A stretch of DNA of 43,019 bases from MAG-120531 sp963934855 (GCA_963934855.1 CAWWAC010000013.1:1-43019), one strand, 5' to 3'. Positions 24,330 through 32,572 are shown, counted from the first letter of the stretch. Numbers and translations: made by a program. The notes: a model not told the origin generated them from the letters alone.

Positions 24330-27182
24330 CTATTTACTCAAATACATTTTCCTTCTCGTATACAGCTCATAAAAAGCATCGTCTTTCAAACTATCTATAA
24401 AAAGAATACTCTCTCCAGTACTCTTCATTTCTGGTCCTAGATTCTTATTCACATTTGGGAATTTATCAAAAGAAAATACAGGCTGCTTAATGGCGTATCC
24501 TTCTAACTGGGGGTTAAAGTTAAAGTCCTTCACTTTATTGTGGCCTAACATCACCTTGGTAGCATAGTTTACATAAGGCTCTTTATAAGCCTTAGCAATA
24601 AAAGGAACGGTTCTAGAAGCCCTTGGATTGGCCTCAATAATGTAAACTATATCATCCTTTACCGCAAACTGAACATTGATTAGACCAATCGTATTAAGCG
24701 CAAGCGCTATTTTTTTTGTGTGGTCTTTGATTTGTTGCATAACAAACTCACCTAAATTAAAAGGAGGTAAAGTGGCATTAGAGTCTCCAGAATGAATTCC
24801 ACAGGGCTCTATATGCTCCATAATACCAATAATATAAACATCTTCACCGTCACAAATAGCATCTGCTTCTGCTTCTATAGCACCGTCTAAATAATGGTCT
24901 AGTAAGAGTTTATTATTTGGAATTTTACGCAGTAAATCTACTACGTGTTCCTCTAATTCTTGCTTGTTAATCACTATTTTCATTCCCTGCCCGCCCAGAA
25001 CGTAAGAGGGCCTCACTAAAAGTGGGAAATCTAAATGATCTGAGAGCATTAATGCTTCTTCTGCCGTTTCTGCAACACCAAACTCTGGAAATGGAATATT
25101 ATTTTCTTTTAATAAGTTAGAAAAACTACCCCTGTCCTCTGCTAAATCCAAAGATTTAAAGCTAGTTCCTAAGATTTTAATACCGTGTTTTTCAAGTTTT
25201 TCTGCTAATTTAAGAGCGGTCTGCCCTCCCAATTGAACTATAACACCCTCTGGTTTTTCATGCCTAATTATGTCATAAATATGCTCCCAGAAAACAGGTT
25301 CAAAATACAATTTATCTGCGGTGTCAAAGTCTGTAGAAACCGTCTCTGGATTACAGTTAATCATAATGGTTTCATAACCACATTCTGCAGCTGCTAATAC
25401 GCCGTGCACACAACAGTAATCAAATTCTATTCCCTGTCCAATTCTATTGGGCCCAGAACCTAAAACAACTACTTTTTTACGATCTGTTACTATAGAATCA
25501 TTGGCTACAAATCTTTTGCCTTGAGGAGTCTCTTGCTCTGCCTCAAAAGTAGAGTAGTAATAAGGTGTCTTGGCTTTAAACTCTGCCGCACAGGTATCTA
25601 CTAATTTAAAAACTCTATTTACATTCATGTCTGAACGTTTCTGGTATACCTGGCTTTCTAAACAAGAGAGCATATGTGCTATTTGTCTGTCTGCAAAGCC
25701 TTTTTGCTTGGCTTCTAACAATAAAGCTTTTGGCAGGTTTTCTAGAGTATAATTACTTATTTCTTTCTCCAGTAGGTGTAATTCTTCATACTGTTTTAAA
25801 AACCACATATCAATTCTAGTGATTTCATGAATTCTAGAGAGCGGAATTCCCAATTGTATGGCGTCATAGATCACAAATACCCTGTCCCAACTTGGAGTGG
25901 TGAGCTTGCTAATAATCTGGTCATAATTGGTGTAGCCTTTTCCATCAGCACCTAAGCCGTTCCTCTTAATCTCTAGGGACTGAGTAGCTTTGTGTAATGC
26001 TTCTTGGAAAGAACGCCCAATGCCCATCACTTCTCCAACAGATTTCATTTGTAAGCCTAAAGTCCTGTCTGAACCCTCAAATTTGTCAAAATTCCATCTA
26101 GGTATTTTAACAATTACGTAATCTAAAGTAGGTTCAAACAACGCCGACGTTGACTTGGTAATCTGATTGCTTAACTCGTCTAAAGTATAACCAATGGCTA
26201 ATTTTGATGCTATTTTTGCAATAGGGTATCCAGTTGCTTTAGAAGCCAAAGCCGATGATCTAGAGACTCTTGGATTAATCTCAATGGCTATAATATCTTC
26301 TCTTTGGTCTGGTGAAACAGCAAACTGAACATTACAACCTCCCGCAAAATCTCCAATTGAACGCATCATTTTAATAGCCATATCACGCATACGCTGGTAG
26401 GTCTTGTCAGATAAGGTCATAGCTGGAGCTACGGTTATAGAATCTCCTGTGTGAATACCCATGGGGTCCATGTTTTCAATGGCACAGATAATAACCACAT
26501 TGTCATTTTTATCTCTGAGTAGCTCTAATTCATACTCTTTCCACCCCATTACGGCCTTGTCTATCATAACCTCGTGAATGGGTGAAATTTCTAAACCTCT
26601 GCTCAATAGGGAATCAAAATCTTTTGGATCATACACAATAGCTGCTCCTGCGCCACCCAAGGTATAAGAGGCTCTAATCACTAATGGAAACCCAAACTCT
26701 TGTGCAATTTCTTTGCCTTTAAGAAAAGAAGTAGCAGTAAGCTGAGGAGCCATTGGAATGCCAATTTTTTGCATCAGATTTCTAAACTTCTCTCTGTCTT
26801 CTGTTATGTTTATGGCGTCAATATCTACTCCTATTAACGCTACACCGTGATCTTCCCAAATCCCTTTTTCATCACATTCTATACATAAATTAAGAGCTGT
26901 TTGGCCTCCCATAGTGGGCAAAACAGCATCTATATTTGGGTGCGCTTTCAATATTTCAACGATAGATTTAGACGTCAATGGTTTTAAGTAAACATGATCT
27001 GCCATAGTTGGATCCGTCATAATGGTTGCGGGATTACTATTGATCAATACCGTTTCTATTCCGTCTTCTCTCAGTGATCTTAAAGACTGTGAGCCAGCGT
27101 AATCAAACTCACAAGCTTGACCAATAACTATGGGTCCAGACCCAATAATTAAAATACATTTCAGTTCATCTCTTTTAGGCAT
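24330..27182 (-). CDS. carB: Carbamoyl-phosphate synthase large subunit, lacking the C-terminal regulatory domain
   Basis: A 950-residue enzyme making carbamoyl phosphate from bicarbonate, ammonia and two ATP for arginine and pyrimidine synthesis. Both homologous ATP-grasp halves are present. The first opens with LIIGSGPIVIGQACEFDYAG and has EINPRVSRSSALASKATGYPIA. The second opens with VLGSGPNRIGQGIEFDYCC and has IEANPRASRTVPFIAKA. The protein ends soon after the second synthetase unit (FDSLKDDAFYELYTRRKMYLSK-like end). E. coli CarB has about 120 further residues forming the MGS-like domain that binds UMP and ornithine; here a TAG stop and a terminator follow at once, so this is not a frameshift. 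The small subunit carA is not in the window. Separated from rpmH by a terminator. Confidence 0.96.
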   Translation of the reverse strand: MPKRDELKCILIIGSGPIVIGQACEFDYAGSQSLRSLREDGIETVLINSNPATIMTDPTMADHVYLKPLTSKSIVEILKAHPNIDAVLPTMGGQTALNLCIECDEKGIWEDHGVALIGVDIDAINITEDREKFRNLMQKIGIPMAPQLTATSFLKGKEIAQEFGFPLVIRASYTLGGAGAAIVYDPKDFDSLLSRGLEISPIHEVMIDKAVMGWKEYELELLRDKNDNVVIICAIENMDPMGIHTGDSITVAPAMTLSDKTYQRMRDMAIKMMRSIGDFAGGCNVQFAVSPDQREDIIAIEINPRVSRSSALASKATGYPIAKIASKLAIGYTLDELSNQITKSTSALFEPTLDYVIVKIPRWNFDKFEGSDRTLGLQMKSVGEVMGIGRSFQEALHKATQSLEIKRNGLGADGKGYTNYDQIISKLTTPSWDRVFVIYDAIQLGIPLSRIHEITRIDMWFLKQYEELHLLEKEISNYTLENLPKALLLEAKQKGFADRQIAHMLSCLESQVYQKRSDMNVNRVFKLVDTCAAEFKAKTPYYYSTFEAEQETPQGKRFVANDSIVTDRKKVVVLGSGPNRIGQGIEFDYCCVHGVLAAAECGYETIMINCNPETVSTDFDTADKLYFEPVFWEHIYDIIRHEKPEGVIVQLGGQTALKLAEKLEKHGIKILGTSFKSLDLAEDRGSFSNLLKENNIPFPEFGVAETAEEALMLSDHLDFPLLVRPSYVLGGQGMKIVINKQELEEHVVDLLRKIPNNKLLLDHYLDGAIEAEADAICDGEDVYIIGIMEHIEPCGIHSGDSNATLPPFNLGEFVMQQIKDHTKKIALALNTIGLINVQFAVKDDIVYIIEANPRASRTVPFIAKAYKEPYVNYATKVMLGHNKVKDFNFNPQLEGYAIKQPVFSFDKFPNVNKNLGPEMKSTGESILFIDSLKDDAFYELYTRRKMYLSK

Positions 27183-27220
27183 AGCAGGTATTTTTTTTGT
27201 ATTCTTAAATTAATTTCATA

Positions 27221-27253
27221 AAAAAAGGTGTTACTTAATAAAAAGTAACACCT
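27221..27253 (-). terminator. Terminator between rpmH and carB
   Basis: Perfect 11-bp arms AGGTGTTACTT (27226-27236) and AAGTAACACCT (27243-27253), 6-nt loop. On the minus strand it is followed by a T-run (27225-27221). It lies downstream of rpmH and 44 nt upstream of the carB start, so carB must have its own promoter or rely on read-through. Confidence 0.85.
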
Positions 27254-27275
27254 ATATATTTTAAAAAATCAATCA

Positions 27276-27434
27276 TTATTTTTTATGTCTCAATTCAGAA
27301 GATACAGATAATTTTTTTCTTCCTTTAGCTCTTCTTCTTGCAAGCACTTTTCTACCGTTAGCAGAAGCCATTCGTTCTCTAAAACCGTGTTTGTTCTTTC
27401 TTTTCCTTTTTGATGGCTGGTATGTTCTTTTCAT
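27276..27434 (-). CDS. rpmH: 50S ribosomal protein L34
   Basis: A 52-residue, strongly basic protein beginning MKRTYQPSKRKRKNKHGFRERM and containing NGRKVLARRRAKGRKKLSV, diagnostic for L34. It sits deep in the 50S subunit on domain III of 23S rRNA. The start is the ATG at 27434; an upstream in-frame ATG at 27512 would add residues foreign to L34 and overlaps the promoter. A full promoter (27502-27531) and a leader hairpin (27469-27496) precede it. A terminator follows. It is not next to dnaA here, unlike in E. coli or Bacillus. Confidence 0.97.
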   Translation of the reverse strand: MKRTYQPSKRKRKNKHGFRERMASANGRKVLARRRAKGRKKLSVSSELRHKK

Positions 27435-27468
27435 CGAGCGTGTTTTAAACTGAGTCCTTAGGGTTAAA

Positions 27469-27496
27469 AGCTTTTGATAAACTGTTCCCAAAAGCT
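27469..27496 (-). other. Leader hairpin of rpmH mRNA
   Basis: Perfect 8-bp inverted repeat AGCTTTTG (27469-27476) and CAAAAGCT (27489-27496) with a 12-nt loop. It starts at the predicted transcription start (about 27495), so the rpmH mRNA would begin with this hairpin, about 35 nt before the ATG. Confidence 0.45.
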
Positions 27497-27501
27497 GGGC
27501 G

Positions 27502-27531
27502 CAAATATACAAAGAGTTTTTGCTTTTACAA
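27502..27531 (-). promoter_or_regulatory. Promoter of rpmH
   Basis: On the minus strand TTG (27531-27529), 19-nt spacer, then TATATTTG (27509-27502). Both boxes and spacing fit the Bacteroidota consensus. Confidence 0.75.
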
Positions 27532-27565
27532 GCCTATTTTTAAAAATATTTTAGATTGTTTTTTG

Positions 27566-27573
27566 TACTTTTG
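27566..27573 (+). promoter_or_regulatory. -7 box upstream of TPR-like membrane protein gene
   Basis: TACTTTTG (27566-27573) matches TAnnTTTG. No TTG at 19-21 nt upstream. The implied leader to 27662 is about 80 nt. Confidence 0.45.
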
Positions 27574-27661
27574 TAGGAGTTAGTCTAAAGCAAAATAGCT
27601 TATTTTTTGGGCCGCTTGGCTCTAAAGTTTAAATTTAATTTATAATTATTTAAAAGTCCAT

Positions 27662-28177
27662 ATGTTTCATAAAATTATTAAACTCATCCTGGCTGCAGCT
27701 ATTAATGCTTATGCTATATTCCAATTCGTTGAAGGAAATATTGGAAATGGAATTTTCTTGGTATTGTCCTCTACTATTTTCATATTCTTATACTACAGGA
27801 ATGAATTTATATTAATTGCCTTTCTTAAAATGAGAAAGCAAGATCTAGTAGGGACTGCTAATTGGCTAGGTAAAATTAAAAACCCAGAAGCTGCACTCAC
27901 AACCAAACAGCAAGGCTATTACAACTATCTTCACGGAATTATTTACTCTCAAACTAATTTGTCCCAAGCTGAAAAATTCTTTAAAAAAGCCTTGAAACTT
28001 GGGTTGAGTATGGATTATGACTTAGCTATGGCTAAACTAAGTTTGGCTGGTATTGCTATGCAAAAAAGGCGTAAAAGAGAAGCCACCACATTACTACAGG
28101 AGGCTAAGAAGTTAGACAAGCAAAATATGTTGGGAGAGCAGATTAAAATGATGTCACAACAGCTTAAAAAAATCTAA
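27662..28177 (+). CDS. Small membrane protein with TPR-like C-terminal half
   Basis: A 171-residue protein with two N-terminal TM segments (about 5-22 and 28-47). A cytoplasmic helical part of TPR type follows (about 80-170: GYYNYLHGIIYSQTNLSQAEKFFKKAL and LAMAKLSLAGIAMQKRRKREATTLLQEA). The alternating Ala/Gly/Tyr pattern of the helices supports tetratricopeptide repeats, which mediate protein binding. No enzymatic motif. It has its own -7 box and is tail-to-tail with an alpha/beta hydrolase gene. I do not know a specific function. Confidence 0.75.
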   Translation: MFHKIIKLILAAAINAYAIFQFVEGNIGNGIFLVLSSTIFIFLYYRNEFILIAFLKMRKQDLVGTANWLGKIKNPEAALTTKQQGYYNYLHGIIYSQTNLSQAEKFFKKALKLGLSMDYDLAMAKLSLAGIAMQKRRKREATTLLQEAKKLDKQNMLGEQIKMMSQQLKKI

Positions 28178-28207
28178 CAAATCCTAAATAACAGATATAA
28201 ATAAATA

Positions 28208-28870
28208 CTAAGTATTTAAAATATCAGATAAGTTTTCACTAAACCATTTGTACTTGTATATAATCATAGAGTGGGTTCCTCCTTCTACTGGTATAAAATC
28301 TTTTATGTGAAGGGTTGGGAATACAGCGTCTGACGTTCCGTGAATGTGAATGGTATTTGGTAATGGATTTTCTTGTTCCCAACCTACTATACAATTTATA
28401 GACCAACTTATATAATAAGAATCTCTAACACTTAAATACTTCTCATACAGATGAAGTCTCTTGTGCATAAAATCACCAAAAGTAAATTTAGCTACCAACT
28501 CTAAATTAGTAACTAATTGAGTAGTAATAAGCTTATGAAGCTTAGTGTATTTAGCAAAAAGCATTTTCTTAGGCAACTCACTAGAACGCTTTACACTAGA
28601 AATAATAACTATTTTTTTTACTGCTATAATCTTAGCCATTTCTTGCACAAGAATTCCTCCAAAAGAAACCCCCAACAAAATAGGATTGGGGTGCAGTACC
28701 CTCTCACACATTTTTATGGCATATTCTTTAAGAGAATCCCCTTTATTTGGCAAGTCCCAAGATAGATAGTGAATTTTATATAGATGCTCATCTAATGTAA
28801 TATATTCAAAAATTTTAGGGTTTGCTGACATGCCAGGCATACAGTAAACGTGTGTGATTTCCGTATTCAT
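28208..28870 (-). CDS. Alpha/beta hydrolase
   Basis: A 220-residue cytoplasmic hydrolase without signal peptide. The likely triad is S69 in GVSFGG (nucleophile elbow), D181 in HGTSDAVFP and H200 in GGTHSM. An early MPGMSAN loop may supply the oxyanion hole. No lid domain and no recognisable substrate motif, so it could be an esterase, thioesterase or similar. The stop codon lies in a short palindrome (28202-28218). Its -7 box (28887-28894) and that of the divergent small gene lie back to back within 40 bases. Confidence 0.85.
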   Translation of the reverse strand: MNTEITHVYCMPGMSANPKIFEYITLDEHLYKIHYLSWDLPNKGDSLKEYAIKMCERVLHPNPILLGVSFGGILVQEMAKIIAVKKIVIISSVKRSSELPKKMLFAKYTKLHKLITTQLVTNLELVAKFTFGDFMHKRLHLYEKYLSVRDSYYISWSINCIVGWEQENPLPNTIHIHGTSDAVFPTLHIKDFIPVEGGTHSMIIYKYKWFSENLSDILNT

Positions 28871-28886
28871 AGTAGCTACAATGCCT

Positions 28887-28894
28887 CAAATTTA
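28887..28894 (-). promoter_or_regulatory. -7 box of the alpha/beta hydrolase gene
   Basis: TAAATTTG on the minus strand (28894-28887), an exact consensus match, with a leader of about 10 nt. The -33 box is not clear. Confidence 0.45.
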
Positions 28895-28915
28895 GGTAAT
28901 TAGCTTTTTTTTCGC

Positions 28916-28923
28916 TATTTTTG
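28916..28923 (+). promoter_or_regulatory. -7 box of the small GNAT-like gene
   Basis: TATTTTTG (28916-28923) matches the consensus exactly; no TTG at normal distance. The leader to 28997 is about 65 nt and contains a 12-codon open frame (28937-28975). Confidence 0.45.
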
Positions 28924-28996
28924 CAAAGTTAATTTTATGCTAAAAGAAATTGCCTACACTATAATCCCTAAGTAAAAGCAAAAACCATCCAAAATC

Positions 28997-29290
28997 ATGA
29001 GCGAAATTTCTATTACCAACAATAGCTTTCTTAGACAATATGAAACTACTGTAGATAACGTCCTGGCTAAAATTGAATACGCTGCACAAGAGAAAAAAAT
29101 ATTTCTTACTAAATTAATCATACCTATAGAGGTCACTCAAGAAGGTTTTAAAGAAGGTTTTATTGTGGCTGTATTAGAAGACATTAAGGAAAAAGAACTC
29201 AGAGTGGTTCCCACAAGCCCAGAGATTGCTAGTTTTGTCAGAAAAAATAGACAGTACAAAGAGATGTTGCCGGTTGGAATTAGAATATAA
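28997..29290 (+). CDS. Small GNAT-fold N-acetyltransferase-like protein
   Basis: A 97-residue protein resembling the short GCN5-related family typified by YjdJ/YidJ (Acetyltransf_CG). It has a split beta sheet (FLRQYETTVDNVLAKIEYA, KKIFLTKLIIP) and a helix-strand C-terminus LRVVPTSPEIASFVRKNRQYKEMLP. In this family the segment around the late PTSP and FxRKN/YKEML motifs forms the acetyl-CoA site. The length is normal for the group (about 90-100). The acceptor substrate is unknown. Monocistronic; followed by the converging GlmU-like gene. Confidence 0.75.
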   Translation: MSEISITNNSFLRQYETTVDNVLAKIEYAAQEKKIFLTKLIIPIEVTQEGFKEGFIVAVLEDIKEKELRVVPTSPEIASFVRKNRQYKEMLPVGIRI

Positions 29291-29371
29291 TTTTAACCTA
29301 TAAGCTAATTACTTTTATCAAAAATATTTCTAAATTTCTGAGAAGACTTAAAAATTACTCTTATATAGATT

Positions 29372-30547
29372 TTATTCTTTTCTCCACTTACTTGACTGTT
29401 CAAAAACAGCATCTAGGATAGCTTTATCTAAATCATCTAAAGTCTGATCTTTTCTCTTCATCACAATTTTTGCAGTTTCAATAGCCTTTTCTAATTTAAA
29501 AGTACTGCTGTTCTGCACCCCTCCCCAAGAAAAACTGGGCACAAAATTTTTTACAAAACCAGCCCCAAAAATAGTAGCTGCAACCCCCACCACAGTGCCT
29601 GTATTAAACATAGTATTAATAGCACACTTGCTGTGGTCTCCCATCATAAGACCACAAAATTGCAATCCTGTTTTTGAAAATTTCTCTTCTGAATAGTCCC
29701 ATAAACGCACCATTTCATAGCTGTTTTTAAGATTAGAAGTATTGGTGTCTGCACCAATATTACACCATGAGCCAATGACAGAATTGCCTAAAAAACCCTC
29801 ATGGGCTTTATTTGAGTAGGAGAAAACTATAGTGTTATTTACTTCTCCTCCAATCTTGGCATGTGCCCCTATAGAAGTAGCTCCATATATTTTAGCTCCC
29901 ATTTTTAGTACAGCACCCTCCCCAAGTGAAAAAGGCCCTCTCACAAGACTGCCCTCCATTATCTCAGCGTTTTTACCTATATAAATAGGCCCAGTAGTCG
30001 CATTTAAAGTACAAAATTGCAACTGTGCTCCAGCTTCTATAAATATATTAGAAGCGCCAAGCACCTGAACGGTCTCTGGAATGTCTTCACTTTGTCTGTC
30101 TGCTGTAATAGCTACAAAATCTAAACAAAGTGCCGCTTCATTTTTAGAAAATAAATCCCAAGTGTTTTTTATAGACATTAATGAGCCCAGTATAGATATG
30201 GATTTAAAAAGATCAAAATTTATATCTTCCATCTCTTCAGAGGCACAAAAAGCCACCAATACATCTCCGTCATAAATCACTTCTCCCTCAGATAAATTCT
30301 CAATAGCAGCGACTAAATTTGATGTTGGAAAATAAGCAGCATGAATAAAAACATTGAGCTCGAAAAATACTACTGGGTACTTTTCACTTAAATAGGTCTC
30401 TGTAATAGTAGTAAGAGCACACCCAAGTGCCTGCTGCCAACTATCGCGAATAGAGCCAATTCCCCACTCAATATCGGCCACAGGCCTGGTGTATGTAAAA
30501 GGCAATAAAGAATCCCTAAATGGGCCGTCAAATAAGATATAATTCAT
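29372..30547 (-). CDS. GlmU-like sugar-nucleotidyltransferase/acyltransferase family protein
   Basis: A 391-residue protein of a type known from Bacteroidota (alternative bacterial GlmU family). The N-terminal part (about 1-150, MNYILFDGPFRDSLLPFTYTRP) is related to nucleotidyltransferases but lacks the canonical GxGTRM loop. The C-terminal part (about 160-355) is a left-handed parallel beta-helix of hexapeptide repeats (IEAGAQLQ, IYIGKNAEIMEGSLVRGP, IGSWCNIGADTNTSNLKN). By family it may act on glucosamine-1-phosphate toward UDP-GlcNAc for peptidoglycan and envelope sugars, but activity cannot be read here. It lies downstream of rpmE2 on the same strand, separated by a strong hairpin. Confidence 0.82.
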   Translation of the reverse strand: MNYILFDGPFRDSLLPFTYTRPVADIEWGIGSIRDSWQQALGCALTTITETYLSEKYPVVFFELNVFIHAAYFPTSNLVAAIENLSEGEVIYDGDVLVAFCASEEMEDINFDLFKSISILGSLMSIKNTWDLFSKNEAALCLDFVAITADRQSEDIPETVQVLGASNIFIEAGAQLQFCTLNATTGPIYIGKNAEIMEGSLVRGPFSLGEGAVLKMGAKIYGATSIGAHAKIGGEVNNTIVFSYSNKAHEGFLGNSVIGSWCNIGADTNTSNLKNSYEMVRLWDYSEEKFSKTGLQFCGLMMGDHSKCAINTMFNTGTVVGVAATIFGAGFVKNFVPSFSWGGVQNSSTFKLEKAIETAKIVMKRKDQTLDDLDKAILDAVFEQSSKWRKE

Positions 30548-30566
30548 ACTTGGGCATTTTAAATTA

Positions 30567-30606
30567 AATAAAAAGTCACGTTCTGAAAAATACAGAACGT
30601 GACTTT
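30567..30606 (-). terminator. Hairpin terminator or attenuator between rpmE2 and the GlmU-like gene
   Basis: Perfect 14-bp arms AAAGTCACGTTCTG (30572-30585) and CAGAACGTGACTTT (30593-30606), 7-nt loop. On the minus strand it is followed by a U-rich stretch (TTTATTTAATTT). It lies 20 nt after rpmE2 and 24 nt before the GlmU-like start. Confidence 0.8.
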
Positions 30607-30626
30607 ATGACCTTCAGAAAAAAAGC

Positions 30627-30878
30627 TTATTTCTTAAACTTGTCGTATTTATTTTTGAACTTGTCAATACGTCCTGCAGTATCTACTAGCTTAGCTTTAC
30701 CTGTATAGAACGGATGAGAGGTTCTAGAAATTTCCATTTTAATTACAGGATATTCAACTCCGTCAACTTCCAAAGTTTCTCTAGTATCTGCAGCAGATTT
30801 GGCTAAAAAAACGTCCTCATTAGACATGTCTTTAAACGCTATTAATCTGTATTTCTCTGGATGTATGCCTTTTCTCAT
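30627..30878 (-). CDS. rpmE2: 50S ribosomal protein L31 type B (zinc-independent)
   Basis: An 83-residue L31 beginning MRKGIHPEKYRLIAFKDMS, with SRTSHPFYTGKAKLVDTAGRIDKFKNKY. The SHPFYTG motif and length mark type B. It contains no cysteine, so it lacks the CxxC zinc site of type A L31; in many bacteria this form replaces the zinc form in zinc shortage. No Zur-like palindrome is evident at its promoter, and in Bacteroidota it is often the only copy, so constitutive use is likely. It has a complete promoter just upstream. Confidence 0.96.
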   Translation of the reverse strand: MRKGIHPEKYRLIAFKDMSNEDVFLAKSAADTRETLEVDGVEYPVIKMEISRTSHPFYTGKAKLVDTAGRIDKFKNKYDKFKK

Positions 30879-30916
30879 GATGTATAAAACTTAATTCAGT
30901 GTCTATTTTTGAAGTG

Positions 30917-30946
30917 CAAATTTAATGTATTTTCACAAACCTACAA
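30917..30946 (-). promoter_or_regulatory. Promoter of rpmE2
   Basis: Minus strand TTG (30946-30944), 19-nt spacer, TAAATTTG (30924-30917). The predicted leader is about 32 nt. Confidence 0.75.
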
Positions 30947-30982
30947 TGATTAATAGTTAAAAATCTAAAATAAATCATCTTA

Positions 30983-31014
30983 TTTGACCTGTAACAAAAA
31001 AGGGCTTACTTTTA
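30983..31014 (+). promoter_or_regulatory. Promoter of the DUF4199-glycosyltransferase block
   Basis: TTTG (30983-30986), 20-nt spacer, TACTTTTA (31007-31014), one base off the TAnnTTTG consensus. The inferred start is near 31021, 28 nt before the DUF4199 ATG. Confidence 0.6.
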
Positions 31015-31048
31015 CTAATACATTATAAACCAAAATAAACAAATAAAC

Positions 31049-31564
31049 ATGGAAACAAACGCTCCAAAAATTGGAAAATTTTCATTCACCTATGGATCTA
31101 TCGCAGGGCTAGTTGGAATTTTATTCACCTTTATGCTTATGTCCTTAGATATGTTATATGACCAAGGTGCAGGGAAATCTATAGTGAGCATTGCTGTTCT
31201 AGCGGGTGCCCTTTTAATAGGAATTTTTAATTTCAGAAAAGAAAACGGAACTCTTACTTTAAAACAAGCACTTAAAATTGGAACTGGTGGAGCATTAGTA
31301 GCAGGCCTTTACGCTGTGGCTTTCACTGTATTACTAGTGAATTTTATTGAACCAGAATTTATAGCCAAAACTGTAGAAATGAGCAGGACTGCTATGATTG
31401 AATCTAATCCAACTATTTCTAATGAACAATTAGACATGATAGCTGAGCAAACAGTCAATTTTTTCTGGGTTGGATATCCTGTAATGCTAATATTTAATAC
31501 ATTTATGGGCTTAATTATTGGCTTATTAGGTGGATTGATCTTAAAGAAAGATGCACAGGCATAA
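31049..31564 (+). CDS. DUF4199 membrane protein
   Basis: A 171-residue inner-membrane protein with about four TM segments (18-35, 44-60, 78-98, 143-166). It matches the DUF4199 family, found almost only in Bacteroidota and of unknown function; GTLTLKQALKIGTGGALVAGLYA is the conserved middle. The family is often next to a DPM1-type glycosyltransferase, as here (41 nt upstream of it), suggesting a link to lipid-linked sugar metabolism. This is inference. Confidence 0.85.
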   Translation: METNAPKIGKFSFTYGSIAGLVGILFTFMLMSLDMLYDQGAGKSIVSIAVLAGALLIGIFNFRKENGTLTLKQALKIGTGGALVAGLYAVAFTVLLVNFIEPEFIAKTVEMSRTAMIESNPTISNEQLDMIAEQTVNFFWVGYPVMLIFNTFMGLIIGLLGGLILKKDAQA

Positions 31565-31605
31565 ATATAAATTGCACTTTTAACACTTAATTATTTAGTA
31601 CAATT

Positions 31606-32559
31606 ATGCAGATTTCTGTTGTTATTCCGCTTTTAGACGAGGAAGACTCCATAAAAGAATTATATGATTGGATTGCAAATGTCATGCAATCCAATTATTT
31701 TTTGTATGAAGTACTATTTATAGACGACGGTAGCACAGACAGCTCATGGAAAATTATTGCTGCACTTTCTAAAGCCCACCCAGAAGTGAAGGGCATACGT
31801 TTTGCTAGTAATTACGGTAAATCTCAAGCTTTACATGCGGGCTTTAAAGCGGCAAAAGGTGATGTGGTTATTACTTTGGATTCAGACCTCCAAGACTCTC
31901 CAGAAGAAATACCAGCTTTGTATAAGCGCATACAAGCAGGAGAAGATTTAGTCTCTGGTTGGAAAAAAAAACGCTATGACCACCTACTTGCAAAAAACAT
32001 TCCCTCTAAATTATTTAATTGGGCAGCTAGGAAAACCTCCGGCCTTTCTTTACACGACTTTAATTGTGGCTTAAAGGCCTATAAGTTAGAAGTAGTAAAG
32101 GCCATTGAGGTCTCTGGAGAAATGCACCGCTACATTCCTGTATTAGTTAAAAATGCAGGTTTTAAAAAAATTGGAGAACAGATAGTACAACACAAAGCAA
32201 GAAAATACGGTAAAACAAAATTTGGTATGAGTAGGTTTATAAATGGATTTTTAGATTTAATCACTATCTGGTTTCTCTCTACCTTTGGCAAGAGACCCAT
32301 GCATTTATTTGGAGCCTGGGGAGTGGTCATGTTTATTATTGGTTTTGGCTTTGCTATTTATTTAGGTATGGACAAACTATTTATTCACACTAGCGGCAGG
32401 CTTATTGCCAATAGACCAGAATTTTATATAGCCCTCACAGCTATGATACTTGGAACACAGCTTTTTTTAGCGGGATTTCTGGGAGAAATTATCATTAGAC
32501 AAAGAAAAGACCAAACCCATTACAAGATTAAGGAAACCTCATCTAATATAGCGCAATAG
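31606..32559 (+). CDS. GT2 glycosyltransferase (dolichol/undecaprenyl-phosphate type)
   Basis: A 317-residue membrane-bound glycosyltransferase of family 2. The cytoplasmic catalytic domain has VVIPLLDEEDSI, nucleotide-binding FIDDGSTD (39-45) and metal-binding DSD (92-94, LDSDLQDSP). Two C-terminal TM segments follow (about 228-252 and 275-300). The pattern matches DPM1/ArnC-like enzymes, which transfer a sugar from a nucleotide donor to a polyprenyl phosphate. The next gene, a phosphohexomutase, starts 13 nt later and could supply hexose-1-phosphate. The sugar transferred is unknown. Confidence 0.9.
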   Translation: MQISVVIPLLDEEDSIKELYDWIANVMQSNYFLYEVLFIDDGSTDSSWKIIAALSKAHPEVKGIRFASNYGKSQALHAGFKAAKGDVVITLDSDLQDSPEEIPALYKRIQAGEDLVSGWKKKRYDHLLAKNIPSKLFNWAARKTSGLSLHDFNCGLKAYKLEVVKAIEVSGEMHRYIPVLVKNAGFKKIGEQIVQHKARKYGKTKFGMSRFINGFLDLITIWFLSTFGKRPMHLFGAWGVVMFIIGFGFAIYLGMDKLFIHTSGRLIANRPEFYIALTAMILGTQLFLAGFLGEIIIRQRKDQTHYKIKETSSNIAQ

Positions 32560-32572
32560 TTTGCTACATCCT

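Noticed and set aside
28202..28218. Palindrome TAAATACT-A-AGTATTTA at the end of the alpha/beta hydrolase gene considered as terminator
   Set aside because: The centre is a single base, so the RNA hairpin would have no proper loop, and the sequence is AT-only apart from one pair.
28937..28975. 12-codon open frame (MLKEIAYTIIPK) in the leader of the small GNAT-like gene
   Set aside because: Too short to support without conservation data; no repeated amino acid or attenuator hairpin next to it.
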